From contig NZ_JBPYCS010000010.1 in NCBI RefSeq assembly GCF_051846935.1, forward strand, positions 27,658 to 91,657: a stretch of 64,000 bases of DNA, in the 5' to 3' direction. The translations under genes were made by a program, and so were the position numbers. Origin of the DNA: JBPYCR01 sp051846935. Its GTDB lineage: Bacteria > Bacillota > Bacilli > Bacillales > Amphibacillaceae. Of this stretch, positions 26,841-34,487 are shown one piece after another; positions within the stretch are counted from its first letter, which is position 1, and each line of letters begins with the position of its first letter. The notes beneath the pieces are model-generated. The model worked only from the letters and a program-made list of their open reading frames with translations. It was not told where the DNA came from and made no database searches.

Positions 26841-27806
26841 ATGGTTAGGGAGAAAAAGCCGCGAATCGTTGTCATTGGCGGTGGTACGGGGATGCCAGTG
26901 TTATTGCGCGGATTAAAAGATATGCCTATTGAATTAACTGTACTCGTAACGGTTGCAGATGATGGCGGAAGTTCAGGGCGCTTGCGTGAGGAAATGGCAA
27001 TGCCAGCACCTGGAGATATTCGAAATGTCATTGCTGCTCTTTCTGACGTAGAGCCATCGTTAATTGAATTGTTTCAACATCGATTTTCAAGCGGGAATGG
27101 TTTGTCTGGTCATTCAATGGGTAACCTTTTATTAGCAGCAATGACTACAATAAAAGGCGATTTTAATAACGGGATAAAAGAAATATCTCGTATTTTTAAT
27201 GTAAAAGGTAAGATTTTCCCAATTTCAAATGATAATCTTTTACTTCATGCAGAGATGAAGGATGGAACAATTGTATCTGGTGAATCAAGTATTCCACTAG
27301 AGAATAAACAGATAAAACGTGTTTTCTTAAGTCCTGAGCCACTTAAACCATTGCCGAATACAATAAAAGCGATCGAAAATGCAGACTTAGTCGTTATATC
27401 GCCTGGAAGTCTTTATACGAGTATTTTACCGAATTTAATTATTCCACGAGTAGAGCAGGCGATTCGTGATACGAAAGCTAAAGTTGTCTATGTGTGCAAT
27501 GTAATGACTCAGGAAGGGGAGACAACAGGCTACACAGCAGCTGACCATGTCGAAGCGCTTACTGACCATATTGGCCAAGGGACGATTGATGCAGTAGTGG
27601 TAAACAATCGCCCAATTGCCAAAAAAGTAAAAGATGTATATGCGGAAGAAAACGCAAAACCAGTAGTATATGATACCGATCGATTGCTGAAAATGGGATT
27701 GGATGTAATTGAAGGAGATATTGTTGACGACTCTAAAATGATGCTGCGACATGATAACGAAAAAATAGCAAAATTGCTCTATTCCCTCGTACAAAAAAAT
27801 GATTGA
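26841..27806 (+). CDS. yvcK: YvcK-family (CofD-like) gluconeogenesis/cell-shape factor
   Basis: A 321 aa UPF0052/CofD-fold protein. The N-terminal GGGTGMPVLLRGL is the nucleotide or UDP-sugar binding loop; DDGGSSGRLR and GHSMGNLLLAA follow, both family hallmarks. B. subtilis YvcK binds UDP-GlcNAc and is needed for growth on gluconeogenic carbon and for normal PBP1 placement. It overlaps the upstream extension of whiA, with the real whiA start 36 bases downstream. Confidence 0.95.
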   Translation: MVREKKPRIVVIGGGTGMPVLLRGLKDMPIELTVLVTVADDGGSSGRLREEMAMPAPGDIRNVIAALSDVEPSLIELFQHRFSSGNGLSGHSMGNLLLAAMTTIKGDFNNGIKEISRIFNVKGKIFPISNDNLLLHAEMKDGTIVSGESSIPLENKQIKRVFLSPEPLKPLPNTIKAIENADLVVISPGSLYTSILPNLIIPRVEQAIRDTKAKVVYVCNVMTQEGETTGYTAADHVEALTDHIGQGTIDAVVVNNRPIAKKVKDVYAEENAKPVVYDTDRLLKMGLDVIEGDIVDDSKMMLRHDNEKIAKLLYSLVQKND

Positions 27807-27841
27807 TGTTGCTTTTTAAAAGCAGAAAAGGAGGGTATCGA

Positions 27842-28792
27842 TTGTCTTTTGCCTCGGAAATAAAAAAAGAACTGACGAGCATACCTGTGGACGATTGTTG
27901 CGAGCAAGCAGAACTTGCAGCACTTATTAGAATGAATGGTGTCTTATCTGTATCAAAACACGGATATACACTCGATGTTCAAACTGAAAATGCTGCAATT
28001 GCCCGACGAATGTATACGTTAATAAAGTCAATATATCCATATACTGTAGAATTACTCGTTCGCAAAAAAATGAAGCTTAAAAAGAATAACGTGTATATTG
28101 CTCGATTGAAAAATAATGTAAAAGACGTATTAAAGGAACTGGATATTATGAATGAACAAAAAACGTTTATTCGGACGATATCCAGTAGTGTGCGAGAGAA
28201 CAACTGCTGTAGGCGCTCTTATTTGCGGGGTGCATTTTTAGCAGGTGGTTCAATTAACAATCCGGAGACATCCTCTTACCATTTGGAAATATTCAATTTT
28301 TATGAAGAACATAACACATCTCTTTGTAAATTGTTAAATGACTTTGGCTTACGTGCCCGAACACTGCAACGTAAAAATGGATATATCGTTTATATGAAGG
28401 AAGCTGAAAAAATTACCGAGTTTTTAAATATTATAGGCGCACACAATGCACTCTTTAAATTTGAAGATGTTCGCATCGTCCGGGATATGCGTAATTCGGT
28501 AAACCGACTCGTTAATTGTGAAACCGCGAATTTGAATAAAACAATTAGTGCAGCGATACGACAAGTAGAAAGCATTCAATTTATCGAAAAAACGGTTGGT
28601 CTGGAAATATTACCGGATAAATTAAGAGAAATAGCGATTGCTCGTGTAAATTATCCAGATGTTACATTAAAAGAACTTGGTGAACTTGTTGACAGTGGAA
28701 AAATTTCAAAATCAGGCGTTAATCATCGGTTAAAAAAAATAGATGAGATTGCAGAGAAAATAAGAAGGGGAGACAAAGTGTTAGAAAATTAA
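27842..28792 (+). CDS. whiA: WhiA DNA-binding protein
   Basis: The 316 aa protein equals the B. subtilis WhiA length. It has an N-terminal LAGLIDADG-like fold (SYLRGAFLAGGSINNPETSSYHLE) and a C-terminal HTH (TLKELGELVDSGKISKSGVN). WhiA helps cell division and chromosome segregation in B. subtilis and sporulation in actinobacteria. The start is TTG 27842: AAGGAGGG (27828-27835) is 6 bases upstream and the protein then begins MSFASEIKKEL, as in homologues; ATG 27803 would overlap yvcK. Confidence 0.95.
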   Translation: MSFASEIKKELTSIPVDDCCEQAELAALIRMNGVLSVSKHGYTLDVQTENAAIARRMYTLIKSIYPYTVELLVRKKMKLKKNNVYIARLKNNVKDVLKELDIMNEQKTFIRTISSSVRENNCCRRSYLRGAFLAGGSINNPETSSYHLEIFNFYEEHNTSLCKLLNDFGLRARTLQRKNGYIVYMKEAEKITEFLNIIGAHNALFKFEDVRIVRDMRNSVNRLVNCETANLNKTISAAIRQVESIQFIEKTVGLEILPDKLREIAIARVNYPDVTLKELGELVDSGKISKSGVNHRLKKIDEIAEKIRRGDKVLEN

Positions 28793-28811
28793 GAAACTTA
28801 AATTGCAATAG

Positions 28812-28840
28812 TTTCATTTGCATGAAATACATGATATAAT
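28812..28840 (+). promoter_or_regulatory. Promoter with operator-like dyad upstream of crh
   Basis: TGATATAAT (28832-28840) is an extended -10. Just upstream lies the perfect dyad TTTCAT-TTGC-ATGAAA (28812-28827) covering the -35 position. About 155 bases of leader would precede crh. Confidence 0.45.
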
Positions 28841-28996
28841 AGCTGTAATTTCCGACAGTGCGAGAAGCAATTAACATATTTATTACATATAAGTTCGATT
28901 GTTTCATTGACGTATATATAGTGAGAATAAATAACAAGCCGATAACGGTATGGTATGAGATCGCTTACGACAGGAATGAATGAAAGGATGATTGGA

Positions 28997-29251
28997 TTGG
29001 TTGAAAAATCAGTAGAAGTTGAATTGGAAACCGGTTTGCAGGCTAGACCAGCTGCGCAATTTGTACAAGAGGCGAATCGTTACACATCGGATTTGTTTCT
29101 TGAAAAAGATGGGAAAAGAGTAAATGCAAAGAGTATAATGGGACTAATGAGCTTAGCAATTGCAAGAGGCGAATCCATTACATTAATTGCTGAAGGACCG
29201 GATGAAAGCGTTGCGCTTGAGCACCTTGTTTCGTTTGTATCTAAATCATAA
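28997..29251 (+). CDS. crh: HPr-like catabolite repression protein Crh
   Basis: An 84 aa HPr paralogue. Position 15, histidine in HPr, is glutamine here (TGLQARPAA), so it cannot take part in PTS phosphotransfer. Ser46 is present (AKSIMGL), the site phosphorylated by HprK for CcpA corepression. These two features define Crh. The start is TTG 28997 with AAAGGA (28983-28988) 8 bases upstream; longer in-frame starts add residues unlike Crh. B. subtilis crh also follows yvcK-whiA. Confidence 0.93.
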   Translation: MVEKSVEVELETGLQARPAAQFVQEANRYTSDLFLEKDGKRVNAKSIMGLMSLAIARGESITLIAEGPDESVALEHLVSFVSKS

Positions 29252-29339
29252 CTATTTTCCTATAGTTGATTGTGAATAAAGTAACAAGTCAAAAAATGAC
29301 ACGTAGATAATCTCCGATTGAGGAATACCTACTCATGAA

Positions 29340-29530
29340 GTAGAACGAAAACATGAAAGCTTGCGTTTTGATTTCACTGACTTGCACTGCAGCTGACAGG
29401 CTTTCCGCGGGAACGGCCTCAGCTTTTGTAGCTCCTCTACCCGAGTCGCTACAGTGATCTTCGGACGCTTGCTATTTCCTCAGGAGTCCGTAGATTTTCG
29501 TTCCAGTCAGCTTAAAGAGGGCTAATAGCG
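29340..29530. repeat. MITE-like dispersed repeat, copy 5 (core only)
   Basis: Shares the GC-rich core of copy 3: CACTGCAG, then CTTTCCGCGGGAACGGCCTC, then TCTTCGGACGCTTGCTATTT and CAGGAGTC, in the same orientation. The flanking CGTAAAATGTTTGTGG and CCCACAAATACG ends are missing. It fills most of the gap between crh and the clpP terminator; bases 29655-29874 show no gene. Confidence 0.6.
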
Positions 29531-29600
29531 TTATTACACACACTTCCCTACCAACAAGTAATGTGATTTTTCTTTACCAACGTCTTATTTTGTACAACCA

Positions 29601-29654
29601 AAAAATAAGTCAGGCCATCTATCAAACATAGGATATCTAGCCTGACTTATTTTA
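29601..29654 (-). terminator. Terminator between crh and clpP (works on either strand)
   Basis: AAAATAAGTCAGGC (29602-29615) pairs perfectly over 14 bases with GCCTGACTTATTTT (29640-29653). With A and T runs on its two sides it can end both clpP (minus) and crh (plus) transcripts. Confidence 0.85.
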
Positions 29655-29874
29655 ATGCCCTTGCGCATACGTTTAAGTTAAATACTGCTTAATAGTAATA
29701 GAGCATGCATATGCGCTTCTTTAGTTTGACGCTTTGATAGCGTATTGTTCATTATAAATTGACTGGAAAAGCATCCATTATTGAACGCCAAAAGAAAACG
29801 CTAGCGAATTCTTAATTTCTCTCGGTTAAACGAAAGGAATAAGTGTATTTGCTAACGATTTATTATAAATCCAG

Positions 29875-30465
29875 TTATTTATCTTCTTTTCTAGCAAGTA
29901 TCTTATCGATAAGACCGTATTCTACCGCACGTTCAGCGGACATAAAGTTATCACGATCTGTATCTGCCTCAATAACATCAATCGGCTGTCCTGTACGATC
30001 AGCTAAGATTTCATTAATTTTTTCACGCATTTTAATAATTCTTTTAGCGTGTATTTCAATATCGGACGCTTGCCCCTGTGTTCCACCGAGTGGCTGATGA
30101 ATCATTACTTCACTGTTTGGAAGAGCATATCGTTTTCCTTTTTCTCCAGCGGCAAGTAAAAAAGCTCCCATAGAAGCGGCCATGCCTGTACAAATTGTGG
30201 AGACATCCGATTTAATAAACTGCATCGTGTCATAAATCGCCATTCCTGCTGAAATAGATCCACCAGGTGAATTAATGTATAATGAAATATCTTTGTTTGG
30301 ATCCTCTGCTTCTAAAAAAAGCAGTTGAGCAACGATCGAATTAGCAACATTGTCGTCAATTGCACTACCAAGCATAATAATACGATCTTTTAGTAAACGT
30401 GAGTAAATGTCATATGCGCGTTCACCGCGATTTGTTTGTTCAATAACTGTTGGAATTAAAACCAT
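29875..30465 (-). CDS. clpP: ATP-dependent Clp protease proteolytic subunit
   Basis: The serine peptidase tetradecamer core used with ClpX, ClpC or ClpE. From ATG 30465 it is 196 aa with catalytic Ser98 (GMAASMG), His123 (MIHQP) and Asp172 (TDRDN), the standard numbering. An upstream in-frame extension to 30543 is rejected because AAAGGAGG sits just before 30465 and the extension covers the promoter. Transcription starts from a CtsR-covered promoter. Confidence 0.97.
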   Translation of the reverse strand: MVLIPTVIEQTNRGERAYDIYSRLLKDRIIMLGSAIDDNVANSIVAQLLFLEAEDPNKDISLYINSPGGSISAGMAIYDTMQFIKSDVSTICTGMAASMGAFLLAAGEKGKRYALPNSEVMIHQPLGGTQGQASDIEIHAKRIIKMREKINEILADRTGQPIDVIEADTDRDNFMSAERAVEYGLIDKILARKEDK

Positions 30466-30514
30466 GTGTACATCCTCCTTTAAATCTTTCTGGATTCCCA
30501 TTGGGTATGTTTTT

Positions 30515-30544
30515 ATCATAACTAAATGGTCAATAAAGGTCAAA
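30515..30544 (-). promoter_or_regulatory. clpP sigma-A promoter overlapped by a CtsR box
   Basis: On the minus strand TTGACC (30543-30538), 17 bases, TATGAT (30520-30515). The direct repeat GGTCAAT-AAA-GGTCAAA (plus strand 30528-30544) fits the CtsR heptad operator (GGTCAAA-N3-GGTCAAA) with one mismatch and covers the -35. CtsR represses clp genes until heat or protein stress. Confidence 0.85.
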
Positions 30545-30926
30545 CAAAAAGTTTGTCAATAAGCAAACATATCATTCATCGTACCCTTATTTTAAAGTAA
30601 ATAAACGTTTTTCCGATTAGAAAATGAGCTAATAATGGATGCTATGCTGCCTCGTATATATTGAATTCAAAAAACAAACAAAATGAGAATCATCTTATAT
30701 ATTCTTATTATACGTTAACGAAGCGTTGACCGCATCTATTGAATAAAGTGTCATCTAGCATAACGAGGAGTTCATGCTCGTAACGTAAGCTGTTGAACCT
30801 CTTAATTCAAAACGCACTAGCGCATTTTTCGCATTTGTAAAATAGACAAATTCTGAACAATATTAATACGAGCGGTTACAGAGTATTCATAAAGACAGTA
30901 ATTAAAAATAAATCTAGTGAAAGTAC
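30545..30926. other. Intergenic region between clpP and tRNA-Arg
   Basis: About 380 AT-rich bases between the clpP promoter and the tRNA promoter. No ORF with RBS, no repeat and no strong hairpin seen. Confidence 0.55.
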
Positions 30927-30955
30927 TTGTATATATATAGTAAGGGCGTTATAAT
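30927..30955 (+). promoter_or_regulatory. Promoter of tRNA-Arg
   Basis: TTGTAT (30927-30932), 17-base spacer, TATAAT (30950-30955), 27 bases before the mature tRNA 5' end. Confidence 0.75.
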
Positions 30956-30982
30956 ATCGTATGTACGTCATTTAAATAGTAT

Positions 30983-31055
30983 GCGCTCGTAGCTCAGGGG
31001 ATAGAGCATTGGTTTCCGGTACCAAGAGTCGGGGGTTCAAATCCTCCCGGGCGCG
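30983..31055 (+). tRNA. tRNA-Arg (anticodon CCG)
   Basis: A 73-base cloverleaf. The acceptor stem GCGCTCG/CGGGCGC has one G-U pair, D arm GCTC/GAGC, anticodon stem TTGGT/ACCAA with loop TTCCGGT giving CCG, and T arm GGGGG-TTCAAAT-CCTCC. The discriminator is G; CCA is not encoded. It reads the rare Arg codon CGG and is the probable prophage attachment site. Confidence 0.93.
31031..31055 (+). other. Probable prophage attL core (3' end of tRNA-Arg)
   Basis: The integrase gene lies only 79 bases past the tRNA and points toward it, the usual layout for tyrosine integrases that use the T arm and 3' end of a tRNA as attB. The matching attR would be a copy of this segment beyond base 64000, so the exact core cannot be fixed here. 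Confidence 0.45.
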
Positions 31056-31073
31056 CTAGTGTTAAGGCTATAT

Positions 31074-31115
31074 ATAGCAAGGGTTACAGCGTTTTTGTTC
31101 CCTTGCTATTTTTAC
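31074..31115. terminator. Terminator between tRNA-Arg and integrase
   Basis: ATAGCAAGGG (31074-31083) pairs with CCCTTGCTAT (31100-31109), followed by TTTTTA. It can serve the tRNA (plus) and, less well, the integrase gene (minus). Confidence 0.8.
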
Positions 31116-31133
31116 TTAAAAAAGTGGGATTGG

Positions 31134-32300
31134 TCACGAAGTGGTCACAACATGTTTTAGATCGAAGCTTTTATCGAACATTTCATCTAATTTTTGCGCT
31201 GCTGATTCTTGCATATTTGGAAGCATATGTGAGTAGGTGTCCATAGTGATTTCTATACTCGAATGACCTAGTCGCTCTTGTACAATTTTTGGATGTACAT
31301 TTAGATTAAATAATAAACTGGCGTGCGTGTGCCTTAAATCGTGAAATCGTATTTTCTTTAGTTCAACGCCATTTTTTATTAATTTATCTCGTCTTAATCT
31401 GAACGATCTACTTAAATTCGTTGGTAAAATAAACGTGCCTGACTTGGTAGCTGCAACAAATCCTTCATCATTATAATCTTCACCTAACTTCATTTTATGT
31501 TCATTCTGCTTATTTTTATGTTTTTTCAATTCAAATAATAATCCTTCAGACATCGTGATTGATCGATAACTCGATGTGTTTTTTAAATCATTTAATTCGT
31601 AACCATCTTCACTTTTTTTGATTGCCCTCTGTACATAAATTTTCCTGTTCTCCAAATCAACACAGTCCCATTTCAAACCTAACACTTCACCTCTGCGCAT
31701 ACCTGTAAAAGCTCCTAAATAATAGGCAATAAAATGAATATGATCTCTTGAATTTTCCAGGAAGGTATTTACCTCTTTCGCGTTCCAAAACTGCTGTTCG
31801 ATTTTAGATACACGTACTGAATCCGCAACAGTGGCAATATTTGTTTGTATTTCTCCCATTTTTACTGCCATATTCAAGCAATTTGTAATGATTCGGTGTA
31901 TATGATGCACAGATCGTGTTGATAAAGTTTTTTTATCTAATAATGCATCATAAAAACGTTGTAAATGCATTGGTCTTAAATCCTGCATTTTTAAATACCC
32001 AAGAGCAGGCTCTATGTGATTGATTATATATGATCTATAATGTGTATAGGTGCTGTAAGCAACTCTTTTCTCTTTATGTTTTAACCAACCCATTAAGTAT
32101 TTACCGAACGTTTCATTTGTCGGCTCTACATAAGTTCCACGGTTCAATTCGGCCATCATATCTACCATAGCTTTTCTTGCTTTCTTCTCGCTCGTAAATC
32201 CCGACACACGCTTTTGTCTACGTTTTTTAGTAACTGGATCCCGGCCGATATCGATAACAAATGAATATTTTTTTCCGCGTTTAGCTATATGACCTCGCAT
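31134..32300 (-). CDS. int: Prophage tyrosine integrase
   Basis: A 388 aa site-specific recombinase. The N-terminal arm-binding domain (GHIAKRGKKYSFVIDIGRD) has the AP2-like form of Tn916/ICE and phage integrases, then comes a SAM-like core-binding domain (about 60-160) and the catalytic domain. Catalytic residues are Arg202 (TGMRRGE), Lys240, His320-x-x-Arg323 (HDLRH), His346 and nucleophile Tyr356 (MDTYSHM). RBS AGGGAGGATG precedes ATG 32300. It overlaps the immA-like gene by 20 bases, so the two are coupled. Confidence 0.95.
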   Translation of the reverse strand: MRGHIAKRGKKYSFVIDIGRDPVTKKRRQKRVSGFTSEKKARKAMVDMMAELNRGTYVEPTNETFGKYLMGWLKHKEKRVAYSTYTHYRSYIINHIEPALGYLKMQDLRPMHLQRFYDALLDKKTLSTRSVHHIHRIITNCLNMAVKMGEIQTNIATVADSVRVSKIEQQFWNAKEVNTFLENSRDHIHFIAYYLGAFTGMRRGEVLGLKWDCVDLENRKIYVQRAIKKSEDGYELNDLKNTSSYRSITMSEGLLFELKKHKNKQNEHKMKLGEDYNDEGFVAATKSGTFILPTNLSRSFRLRRDKLIKNGVELKKIRFHDLRHTHASLLFNLNVHPKIVQERLGHSSIEITMDTYSHMLPNMQESAAQKLDEMFDKSFDLKHVVTTS

Positions 32301-32751
32301 TTTCCATCCTCCCTATCATTTTACTTTCATACATTTCTAGTCTCGTATAAGCAAAGTCAAATTCAACATTAAACAGATTCATAACGTCATAGATCGTCAC
32401 CTCTTTCAATTTTTGTAGCATAAAAGTGGGAATGCAAAAATGATAACTGAAATATTCTGCTTGGTTTTCTTGGAGTTGTAAAAACGAGATCGGGAGATGA
32501 CCTTGCCTTCCTGCATGAATTAAAACATGGCATATTTCATGTCCGAAATCTTGCCATTTTTGCTGGTGCGTCAACCCTTCACTTAAGAAAATCTTACTTT
32601 TACCTTTATAATGATAAGCTGCACTTGAAAATTTCCAGGATAAAACTTCAACGTCCATCAACACTGAAATGTTATCAACAGTTAATTGGTCTGGACTGTT
32701 GATAAAAAGAGATTTATAAAACTTATTGATGTAAGATTCCGTCCTGTTCAC
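32281..32751 (-). CDS. ImmA/IrrE-family metallopeptidase
   Basis: A 156 aa protein with the zinc motif HEICH (in DFGHEICHVLIHAG). ImmA in ICEBs1 cleaves the repressor ImmR after activation, releasing excision genes; many Firmicutes prophages pair such a peptidase with a CI-like repressor. The start is GTG 32751 with AAGGGGG 6 bases upstream. It sits between integrase and the Ltp-like gene, with the repressor further upstream on the same strand. Target assignment to the 33550-33891 repressor is inference. Confidence 0.85.
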   Translation of the reverse strand: MNRTESYINKFYKSLFINSPDQLTVDNISVLMDVEVLSWKFSSAAYHYKGKSKIFLSEGLTHQQKWQDFGHEICHVLIHAGRQGHLPISFLQLQENQAEYFSYHFCIPTFMLQKLKEVTIYDVMNLFNVEFDFAYTRLEMYESKMIGRMENARSYS

Positions 32752-32801
32752 AAAATCCCCCTTGAAACAGAATGTGTGTTCGTGTTAATTGTATAAAGAG
32801 G

Positions 32802-32823
32802 GGTGTACAAATTAATGTACACC
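32802..32823. repeat. Perfect inverted repeat between immA-like and ltp-like genes
   Basis: GGTGTACA-AATTAA-TGTACACC: 8-bp arms with a 6-base centre. On the minus strand no T run follows, so an operator or RNA-processing hairpin is as likely as a terminator. Confidence 0.5.
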
Positions 32824-32830
32824 TATTGCT

Positions 32831-33379
32831 TTATTCTAAATTATCAATAGCGTATTGCGCTTCTTCTTCGGTAAATTTCTCCCCATATTCTGAAATTAAT
32901 TGATCAAATATAGCATCATTTGACATATCCATCGTTTCAGCATATGATATTGCCTTTTTCAGAGCGTTTTCTTTCCAGTCGAACTCGATATTATCCATGG
33001 CATATTTTGCGGCTTCTTCAGGGAAGTTTTCCCCATGTTCCGAAACTAATTGATCATAAATGCCTGCTTTTGACATGTGCATAGTACTAGCATATGATTC
33101 AGCTTTATTTAGTGCCGCCTTGTGTTCCCTTGGAACATCATCATTTTCTTCTTCTGGTTCTTCTACAGGTTCTTCGTCGGTCTCTTCGGCCTTTTCCTCT
33201 GGTTCTTCTACTACTTCCTGTTCTTGTTCATTTTCGACACTTTCTGAAGCTGCAGTCTCGGCGGTTTCCTCATCACCTTTATCATCTCCACCACCTGTAG
33301 CAACGGCAATTACAACCACAACAACTATTAACCAAACCCACCATTTTTTATAAAATGGCTTTTTCATCTTTTCTGACAC
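32831..33379 (-). CDS. Ltp-like membrane-anchored protein, possible superinfection exclusion
   Basis: A 182 aa protein with a short basic cytoplasmic end, one membrane segment (about 12-27), an acidic Glu-rich spacer (about 30-83) and two copies of a 45-residue repeat. Repeats are ALNKAESYASTMHMSKAGIYD... and ALKKAISYAETMDMSNDAIFD..., the host-cell-surface-exposed (Ltp) domain. In phage TP-J34 of Streptococcus thermophilus Ltp is a lipoprotein that blocks injection of incoming phage DNA. Here a membrane anchor replaces the lipobox. GTG 33379 has AAGGGGG upstream. It sits in the lysogenic module, so expression in the lysogen is likely. Confidence 0.8.
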   Translation of the reverse strand: MSEKMKKPFYKKWWVWLIVVVVVIAVATGGGDDKGDEETAETAASESVENEQEQEVVEEPEEKAEETDEEPVEEPEEENDDVPREHKAALNKAESYASTMHMSKAGIYDQLVSEHGENFPEEAAKYAMDNIEFDWKENALKKAISYAETMDMSNDAIFDQLISEYGEKFTEEEAQYAIDNLE

Positions 33380-33507
33380 TTTACATCCCCCTTATGTTTC
33401 AATATATAAGATAAAAATATATAAAATTTAACACCACAAATTAAATTTGCGGCGTTATTAATCATGATGTGATATTCGGTGCAGTAAATTATGCCTATTA
33501 GTCATCT

Positions 33508-33534
33508 AAAAAAACACGACAAATAAAAGTCGTG
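33508..33534 (-). terminator. Terminator after the CI-like repressor
   Basis: Read on the minus strand: CACGAC (33534-33529), 8-base loop, GTCGTG (33520-33515), then seven Ts. It lies 16 bases past the repressor stop and separates it from the ltp-like gene. Confidence 0.8.
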
Positions 33535-33549
33535 ATGTTTGTCGTGGTG

Positions 33550-33891
33550 TTAGTCTTGATCTTTCTTAAACGCTTCCCAAACTCGCTTGAGCATCCTTAA
33601 TTCATCCTCTTTTGATGGCAATTCTTTGTACCATCGTTCAAGTTCGGGATCATCTATAAATGCTTTGAATGCTTCTTCTTCGTTTAGATGTGGTTGGTCG
33701 CTGTGACCTAGTAAGTAATCGGTTGTTACGTCAAAAAATGTGGCAAGCTTCTTTACTGTTTCGTGATCAGATTCACTTTGGCCATTTTCATATTTAGCAT
33801 AACCTTGTCTGCTAACCCCTAAATAATCTGCCATATCTTGTTGTGTTAACTTTTTATCTTTCCTTAATTTCTTTAATCTCTTAGGGAACAT
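33550..33891 (-). CDS. CI-type phage repressor (XRE HTH)
   Basis: A 113 aa protein with an N-terminal XRE HTH (LTQQDMADYLGVSRQGYAKYENG, split near residues 16-38) and an acidic C-terminal tail (about 70-113). Short repressors of this kind are usually inactivated by ImmA-type cleavage rather than RecA-stimulated self-cleavage; no S24 peptidase domain is present. ATG 33891 has AAGGG upstream. It is divergent from the cro-like gene across an operator array, with one operator filling its own promoter spacer. Confidence 0.88.
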   Translation of the reverse strand: MFPKRLKKLRKDKKLTQQDMADYLGVSRQGYAKYENGQSESDHETVKKLATFFDVTTDYLLGHSDQPHLNEEEAFKAFIDDPELERWYKELPSKEDELRMLKRVWEAFKKDQD

Positions 33892-33921
33892 TTATTATCA
33901 ACCCTTCTATTAACTTACTAT

Positions 33922-34045
33922 ATTATATAGCAACAAAGAGTTGCTTTAAAGGAAATAAAACGAAAAGCAATATAAAGTTGCATTTTATACTTGACAGCAA
34001 CAAAAAGTAGCGTATAATAGGATTTAGTTAGCAACCAAACGTTGC
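33922..34045. promoter_or_regulatory. Divergent lysogeny control region with four operators
   Basis: Four 15-bp dyads of form GCAAC-N5-GTTGC: 33930-33944, 33967-33981 (GCAAT left arm), 33997-34011 (GTAGC right arm) and 34031-34045. The leftward promoter is TTTAAA (33950-33945), 17 bases, TATAAT (33927-33922), with operator 1 filling the spacer. The rightward promoter is TTGACA (33991-33996), 16 bases, TATAAT (34013-34018), with operator 3 filling the spacer. Operator 4 lies 12 bases past the rightward -10, where it would block transcription start. Confidence 0.88.
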
Positions 34046-34063
34046 AAAATGAGAGGTGATAAC

Positions 34064-34324
34064 ATGAACAAAAAAGAATTAAATCGCATTTTGGTAGATG
34101 CACGTAATGAAAAAAAATTAACTCATGAACAAGTTGCTTTGTACGCTAGTGATTATTTACCAGAAGATAAAACCATATCACGACAGTATTACGGAATGAT
34201 TGAAAATGTTGTTAGAGTTCCATCTGTTGATGTCGCAAAATCTGTAGCTAAAGTCTTAGATGTTAATTGGACAATTTTTTTTGAAGTTGAATGCAACCAA
34301 ACGTTGCAAAAACAAGCCATATAG
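34064..34324 (+). CDS. Cro-like XRE-family regulator
   Basis: An 86 aa HTH protein (LTHEQVALYASDYLPEDKTISRQYYGMIE spans the HTH, about 20-48). ATG 34064 is preferred because GAGAGGTGATAAC precedes it. As the first rightward gene opposite a repressor it holds the cro position. Its last codons contain a fifth copy of the operator sequence, so the gene itself is a binding target. Confidence 0.8.
   Translation: MNKKELNRILVDARNEKKLTHEQVALYASDYLPEDKTISRQYYGMIENVVRVPSVDVAKSVAKVLDVNWTIFFEVECNQTLQKQAI
34293..34307. promoter_or_regulatory. Fifth operator copy inside the cro-like gene
   Basis: GCAACCAAACGTTGC is identical over 15 bases to operator 4 (34031-34045), about 260 bases downstream. It encodes part of the C-terminus (CNQTLQ). 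It could support looping or act as a roadblock. Confidence 0.7.
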
Positions 34325-34335
34325 GAGGTGAGAGC

Positions 34336-34455
34336 ATGATTAACCATTATATTACAAAGTACGAAGAAGATGGTATTCGTTTTGCAGAATCTTGGATTCA
34401 ATTAAATATTTTCGGACTTTGTTGGTGTTTTTCTAAAAGGAAAATCAAGTTATAG
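34336..34455 (+). CDS. Small phage protein, 39 aa
   Basis: ATG 34336 follows AGGAGGTGAGAGC. The protein MINHYITKYEEDG... has an aromatic C-terminal half (FGLCWCFSKRKIKL). I do not know its function. It lies 11 bases after the cro-like gene, in the same unit. Confidence 0.6.
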   Translation: MINHYITKYEEDGIRFAESWIQLNIFGLCWCFSKRKIKL

Positions 34456-34487
34456 AAGTCATTGCGTGAACAATGACCTCTACAGGA

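Noticed and set aside
30680..30715. Fur-box-like sequence near GAGAATCATCTTA
   Set aside because: Too few matches to the 7-1-7 Fur consensus and no iron gene nearby.
33060..33353. Plus-strand ORF opposite the Ltp-like gene (Ser-rich)
   Set aside because: It is the mirror of the Glu-rich spacer on the minus strand; the low-complexity codons produce open frames on both strands.
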